From contig NW_005200600.1 in NCBI RefSeq assembly GCF_000372725.1, positions 466,574 through 521,176 on the forward strand: a DNA stretch of 54,603 nucleotides, written 5' to 3'. The first letter of the stretch is position 1. Each line of letters opens with the position of its first letter. Origin of the DNA: Emiliania huxleyi CCMP1516. Its lineage: Eukaryota; Haptophyta; Isochrysidales; Noelaerhabdaceae. Both the position numbers and the translations under genes were made by a program. Under the pieces are notes generated by a model. It ran no database searches. It saw only the letters and a program-made list of their open reading frames with translations, and was not told the origin of the DNA. This document shows, in pieces, positions 49,947 through 54,603 of the stretch.

Positions 49947-50860
49947 TCACGCCGGCCGGCTGCCAGCAGCCGTCGCGGCCCGTGGCGTGCACCAGAGAGG
50001 GAGAGAGGTCGAGTCCGCATGGCTCAGGCCGGCCAGAAGGTGTGTGGCGACATCACCGTGGCAGGAGTGCGGAGAAGAGCTCGCCGAACGCGAGCAGCGG
50101 AAGGCCGAAGTGTGCCAGCGCAAGAGCCTCGCGAACGGGTGCAGAAGGAGCTCGCCGTGACACGATGCCGGGCGGTGGTGGTGCTCTGGCGGCTGTGCAC
50201 AGTGGGAAAGGTCAGGCTGCAACAGCGTAGCACGATGGTAGTGCCCCGCTGCAGCCTGGCCTGACATGCACAGGGCGAACAGAGACCTTGCTATCGCCTG
50301 GCGCTCGTCTGGGCAAACTTTGACCGCCGCCCGGCTCGCCACGAGCACGCAGCGACAAAATGATGACCGTGTCGAAGTTGAGGCTGGTCGAGAGGAAGAG
50401 GCTGCCGTGCGAGCCGGCAACTGGCTGGCTCGGCGTGAACGGCCGGCGGCGACTTTTTGCCGAAGAGCGTGCCTGCCGAAGAGCGAGTCTGACTCAAAGT
50501 GCACGGAGTGGGTGCCGCCGACCGTCGGGAAGAGTCCGATGGGTGCCAGGAGGATCCAGAGAGCGATGAAGGCGCAAATTGCGCCGCCGAAAGCGGCGGT
50601 AGAGGCCAGGACGTGCGCGTGGGCCGGTCGGGCCACGTCCCGGGGCGAGCGATCGAGGGCCGCGGGGCTCGCCCCGCCGGCCGAGCGGTGCGAACGGCCG
50701 GTCGCCCGCTTCGGGTTGGACCCGCCGGGCGGTCCGGCGGCGGATGGCACGGCCGGGCGGGCCCCGGGAGGCAGGCGGGGCCGCGACAGGCGGCAGGGCA
50801 GAAAATCCCATTCGGAGAGTGGTTGGACAGACCCGGTTGCTACTTTCAAGGATAGGGACA
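49947..50860 (-). CDS. Possible membrane protein frame, low confidence
   Basis: A minus-strand frame open through this interval contains one strong hydrophobic helix (ASTAAFGGAICAFIALWILL plus APIGLFPTVGG) at about 50520-50620, followed by lower-quality Ser/His-rich sequence. No credible ATG precedes it outside the OXNAD1 exon, and the downstream half may be non-coding. If real, it would be divergent from OXNAD1. Confidence 0.25.
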
Positions 50861-50891
50861 CCACGCTGGTGCGTGACAACAAATCTTTTCG

Positions 50892-51995
50892 ATGCACATG
50901 CTGCGACGGCTGTCGCGGCTGACTTTCCCCGTCCGTCGGAGACTCTCCACGCACGCGAACGCGGCTCCCGAGACGTGGGCCACGATCGCGGAGGTCTCGC
51001 CGCTCTCGCCGTCCACTTCTGCCCTGGAGCTCGAGCTCGAGTCGTCACTCACCTTTGAACCGGGCCAGTGGGTGGACTTGTACATCCCTGCTATCGACCA
51101 GGCGCCCCGCGCGATGGCCAAACTCGTGGCCCGCCCCACCCGCTCATCGCGCGCGCACGGCTCAGGTCGGCGGCTACTCCATCACCTCGCTCCCGGCGGA
51201 GCTGCCGCGGCTGAGCCTTGCGGTCAAGGCGTCGGCGCACCCGCCGGCGGCCTGGTGCACTCGCGACGCGAGGGCGGGGGACCGCGTCGCGCTGCGGGTC
51301 GGCGGCAGCTTTGTACTGCGAGACACGCCCGCAGCTCTCTACGTGGCTGGCGGCGTCGGGATCAACCCCCTTTACAGCATGCTGCGAGCCCACTGCGACC
51401 GGGCTCCGCTGCGCCGCGCCGCACTGCTGTACACGGCGCAGCGGCACGACGAGCTTCTCTTCACAGCGCAGCTCTCGCGCCTGGCGCAGCGCCTTCCGGG
51501 CCATACACGCTTCAGGAAAAAGCAAGCCGCGCCTCGCGAGGTCTCGACCCGCTCTCGCTTTGAGCTCGGCTGCGCCCGGCCCCTCGCCTCCCCGCAGGCT
51601 CGGCGCGACGCGCGAGCCGTCCTCCGCCGCCGCTCCTCCCCTCCCCGGAGCCGGCCGCCTAGACGGGCGCATCGGTGATGCGGCGCTCGAGGAGGCGCTG
51701 CGCTGGCTGGGGTGCGAGCCAAACGAGGCTCGCGCCGCGGGGTGGGCGGGCGGGTCCGCAGCCGCCGCGGACGACCGTGCCCACCGCCGCCGCCCGCCGC
51801 CCTCCACAGGTGCGCGAGGGCAGCGCGGTCCCGTGGATGGCGGAGAGCGTGGCGCGCGAGCCGGGCACCGCGAGCGAGGCGTGCGCGGAGGGCGTGTGCG
51901 CGTATGTCTGCGGACCGCCGCGCATGACCGATGAGATCTGCGCCACGCTGCGGCGGATGGGCGTCGGGCAAGTGCACGCCGAACGATGGTGGTGA
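50892..51995 (+). CDS. OXNAD1: OXNAD1-like NAD/FAD oxidoreductase (ferredoxin-reductase type)
   Basis: Four exons, 50892-51101, 51166-51521, 51598-51727 and 51810-51995 (TGA 51993-51995), join to 293 aa. All three donors are read as GC (CAG|GCGCCC, AAA|GCAAGC, GAG|GCTCGC) with AG acceptors. MLRRLSRLTFPVRRRLSTHA is a likely mitochondrial presequence. LTFEPGQWVDLYIPAIDQ|VGGYSITSLP is the flavin-binding start, with V-G-G-Y-S replacing the usual R-x-Y-S. VKASAHPPAAWC, RVALRVGGSFVL, AGGVGINPLYSML (NAD-binding) and AYVCGPPRMTD close the fold, ending in AERWW as in animal OXNAD1. A flavin- or NAD-linked redox enzyme is expected; the physiological substrate is unknown. The second and third junctions are chosen mainly for frame. 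Confidence 0.85.
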
Positions 51996-51999
51996 GCGC

Positions 52000-52443
52000 T
52001 GGTGGCACACGCACCGCAATGCGTCGTCCAGGCTGCCGGGAAAGCCGGGTCTGACTAAATTTGTTCAGCGCCAGTGCGCGCAGTCCCGTGCCCAGTGTTG
52101 TGCGGTCGCACCCCCGGCGCGCTCGGAACCGAACCCTGGGTTCTGACTTTTTGCTGGAGGGTATAAGGTATGGTAGCGTCCGCCAGCCCAGATCAAGACC
52201 ATACCCCCCCGCCTGCTCGCTCGCTGCTGGCAGACCTGGCCACCTGCTTGGGGGTATGGGTGGGCTCGTCTTGGGCGGTTGTCAGGACCATGCCCCCCCC
52301 CCCCCCCGGGCCCCCCCCCCGCCCCCCGCCCCCGCCCCTCCCTCAAGCCTCTGCGGCCACACCGCCTACTCGGGGATGCGGCCTGTAGACGGCTTCTGAG
52401 AGGGCTCGGGGACGGACACGCTGGGCGGAACGGGTCCTGGTAG
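52000..52443. other. Low-complexity region between OXNAD1 and the SNAP exons
   Basis: Contains ACCATACCCCCCCGCC-type text and C/CG-rich runs (52291-52345). No coding exon is recognised. Confidence 0.5.
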
Positions 52444-53408
52444 GCTCGCGTCGGCGGCGGGCGACTACCAGCGCGCCATCGACATCTACGAGCAGGCGCG
52501 TGGGTGGTCGTAACGACCCGCCGCTCGTAGTGACACGAGCGCACGCGACTCCTCTCGCCCTCCAGCGCAAGGCGCAAACATGCACACACTCACACTCTTG
52601 ATTCACACTCCAGAGGACTAGCCAGGCTGCGAGCCTCCCCAGTCGCGACAAGTGGCTCTTGACTTTCTGAGGGCGGCCGGCACGGCCGCACCACCCCTCT
52701 CATCGCACGAGGCTGAGCGCCACGCACAGAGAGAGGGCACGTAGAGACTGAACAGCCAGCACGCCTACGAACCGCGGCACAACAGATACACGCGAGAGGC
52801 GAGAGGCGAGAGCAAACCAGTCATCTCTCTCTCCGGCCCCTCGCCTGCCGTGCGCTGCCCCGCCCCCTCGCCCGCACCCGACCGGCCCTTGCGCACCCTC
52901 AGGTGGGCACGGCCGCGCTCGAGTCCAACCTTCTCAAATGGAGCGTCAAGGACTACTGGCTCAAGGCACCCCCCCAGCCCCTCCCCTCCCCCAGCCCCTC
53001 GCCCCTCACCCCACCCCCCAACCCCCACGGCACCCCTCAATGGTTTTGGCTCCCCCCTCTCTCTCACGCACCCCTCCGAGACCTCCCTTTGGGCCAGCCC
53101 GCCCTGCTCTCCTCATTCCTGCGGCGGTCGGTCGGTGACAGGCGGGAATCTGCCACCTTGCCACCGGGGACGGAGGGGCGGCGGCTTCCGCGGTTCGGAG
53201 GTATAACACGATGGATGCCTCCTTCGAGAAGACGCGCGAGGGGATGCTTCTCGAAAACCTCACAAAGGCGTTTGGAGACGCCGACGCCGACGCCTTCACC
53301 GAGCACATTCGCGCGTACGACGAGATCTCGCGGCTCAGTCCAGAGATGACGACCCTGTTGCTCGAGGTCAAGAACACCATCAAGGCGCAGGTCAATGACA
53401 TCACGTGA
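52444..53408 (+). pseudogene. 3' part of an alpha-SNAP (NSF attachment protein) gene; N-terminal exons absent
   Basis: Three exons join in frame: 52444-52495 (LASAAGDYQRAIDIYEQ), 52903-52965 (VGTAALESNLLKWSVKDYWL) and 53142-53408 (AGICHLATGDGGAAASAVRR, DASFEKTREGMLLENLTKAF, AFTEHIRAYDEISRLSPEMT, TTLLLEVKNTIKAQ, TGA 53406-53408). The order and text match the C-terminal third of alpha-SNAP, which recruits NSF to disassemble SNARE complexes. Two introns use GC donors. About two thirds of the protein is missing: between the OXNAD1 stop (51995) and 52444 there is no N-terminal SNAP sequence, only poly-C and simple sequence. A truncated duplicate, a rearranged locus, or exons displaced elsewhere are possible. 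Confidence 0.7.
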
Positions 53409-53643
53409 AGGCTGTGGCCGTCGCTCGCTCGTCGGCTCGCCGCCCGTGGGCGCGCCCGCTGTGCGCTGTGGCTGTGGCTGGACCGGCACGGCTTTTGTGT
53501 TTGTAGGGGCAGCGAGACTAGCGGTATCATCATATCATTTCACAGCCTTGTAATTGAAAATTACGTTCACTCCTCTCCTAGAAAAAAGAAAAATAGCACA
53601 ACGCGCCGCCCAGAAGGCGTGTGGGTTGCGGGACCTACTCGCC

Positions 53644-54603
53644 ATGCCGCCGGTCGCGGCGGGTGATGCGGCCAAGTGGGCGTTGCTGCTCAGGCAGCTG
53701 GGCACGACCTCGTCGATGGAGGAGGCCGTGGTTTTTGCGGTGGAAAATCCAGGCAAGGCTGACGAGTTTGTCGCGGCAGCCGTGAGCTGGATGCGGGTGC
53801 GCTCTTGTCTCTAATCATGGGCGTTCTCCGTTTCGACCCACGAAGACTCGCCCTGCCCTTTTGATTCCTAGGTTAACGCTGGGCTCCGGATGCGGATTCT
53901 GATGGCTATCGACCAGATCTGCGCACGGGCGTCTGCGGCTCCATCTGCCGAAGCGAGCGGCTCGCGCCCTGCCTTTGTCAACGCCGTCCGAGCGTACATG
54001 ACGCTGATGTTCAAGGCACTGCTCTTGCGCGACGGGCCGACGCAGCCGCCCGCGGACATGACCGTCCGGGTGCGTAAGCTCCTCCAAAAGTGGGAGAAGC
54101 GAGGCACGTTTTCGGCCGCCGAGCTCGGGGACGCACGTTCTTTGCTTGACGCGGCGGAGGGTACGGCGCCCGCGGCGGCCCAGCCGACCGACCGCGGCGC
54201 GAGGCACGAGGAGGAGGCGGGAATCCGACCAGGCAGCTCGGGCGGCGACATCAGCGCGCGTGGCGGCAGGATAGCAGGCGGCGGCGGTGGCGGCGGCGGT
54301 GGCGGCGGCGGCAGAGGCGGCGGAGGCGGAGGCGGAGGCGGAGGCGGAGCGAATAGCAGCGGTAGCGGCGGTGGCCGCAGCGGCCCTTCATGTGGGTCGG
54401 CACGCGAGGGCGGCGCGACGGGGCGGGGAGGGGGCGACAGTCCGCACGGCGAGCCGGCGCGCAGCGTGGGCCGTGTCTCGCTGCCTCCTACTCCTCCCGG
54501 AGTGGTGCCGGCTGCCCTAGGATGCTGGCTCGGCCTTGCCGCTCTGTCCTCCTCGTCTCCTTCCCCCCGTCTCCGACTCTCCCTCTCCTCCCTCTCCCCC
54601 TCT
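53644..54603 (+). CDS. CID/RPR-domain protein (RNA polymerase II CTD-interacting or U2SURP-like), partial
   Basis: Exon 1 (53644-53796) opens MPPVAAGDAAKWALLLRQLG and TSSMEEAVVFAVENPGKADE. A canonical GT-AG intron (53797-53871) leads to VNAGLRMRILMAIDQICARA, NAVRAYMTLMFKALLLRD and VRVRKLLQKWEKRGTFSAAE. The helical order (helix with E-A-V-x-F-A; helix ending x-IDxIx; R-K-L-L-x-x-WEKR-x-x-F) is that of CID/RPR domains, which bind the polymerase II C-terminal repeat or act in splicing factors such as U2SURP. A long Gly/Ala repeat ((GGC)n from about 54276) and Ser/Pro-rich sequence follow to the window edge. The frame beyond about 54360 is uncertain, and the 3' end is outside. Confidence 0.65.

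Overview
The window looks like nuclear DNA from a GC-rich unicellular eukaryotic alga. Genes are split by short introns (about 54-310 nt), products are typically eukaryotic (PUS7-type pseudouridine synthase, mitochondrial carrier, alpha-SNAP, OXNAD1, F-box/RCC1, Mutator transposase), and long (TG)n, (GA)n and G/C minisatellites are scattered throughout. About half of the introns I could model begin with GC instead of GT (18 of about 37). That, the very high third-position GC and the F-box/RCC1 protein make a haptophyte (Emiliania/Chrysochromulina-like) my best guess; the assignment is an inference.

Layout. 1-8.0 kb: start of an AMP-binding enzyme gene (-), a 365-bp MITE with 9-bp target duplications, an orphan ORF, a DUF3987-like gene (-) carrying a 541-bp insertion between 15-bp direct repeats, and a cysteine-cluster protein (-). 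8.0-12.4 kb: divergent PUS7-like (-) and citrate-type mitochondrial carrier (+) genes. 13.3-18.3 kb: an unknown 629-aa protein (-) and a ten-exon GDP-mannose 4,6-dehydratase (-). 18.8-21 kb: RCC1-repeat gene (-). 21-26 kb: microsatellites, decayed repeat-like ORFs, and an oddly ordered 2OG-oxygenase/MBD-like/chromodomain locus (-). 26.3-31.9 kb: Cys-rich protein (-), unknown gene (+) and a nine-exon 937-aa TPR-like gene (+). 32.5-38.5 kb: a secreted metallophosphatase gene (-) split by a complete 4,350-bp Mutator-like element. 40-44.2 kb: PIN-like/zinc-ribbon gene (-) between copies of a repeat, then an intronless F-box/RCC1 gene (+). 45-47.4 kb: purine-rich 744-aa ORF (+). 48-54.6 kb: secreted GST-like gene (-), OXNAD1 (+), 3' part of an alpha-SNAP gene (+) and the start of a CID-domain gene (+).

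The two most striking signals are: (1) the Mutator-like element, with 46-47 bp inverted repeats, exact 9-bp GTAATTACT duplications and an apparently intact four-exon transposase; removing it plus one duplication restores an in-frame 531-aa phosphatase. (2) Several introns are bounded by direct repeats that place a GT/GC donor in the first copy and an AG acceptor immediately before the same position of the second copy. Some are perfect and filled with a 10-bp GATATGGGGA satellite, others are decayed. This looks like recent intron birth (introner-like insertion or tandem duplication), helped by tolerance for GC donors.

All intron/exon models come from reading frame, splice dinucleotides and remembered family motifs; no alignment or RNA evidence was available.
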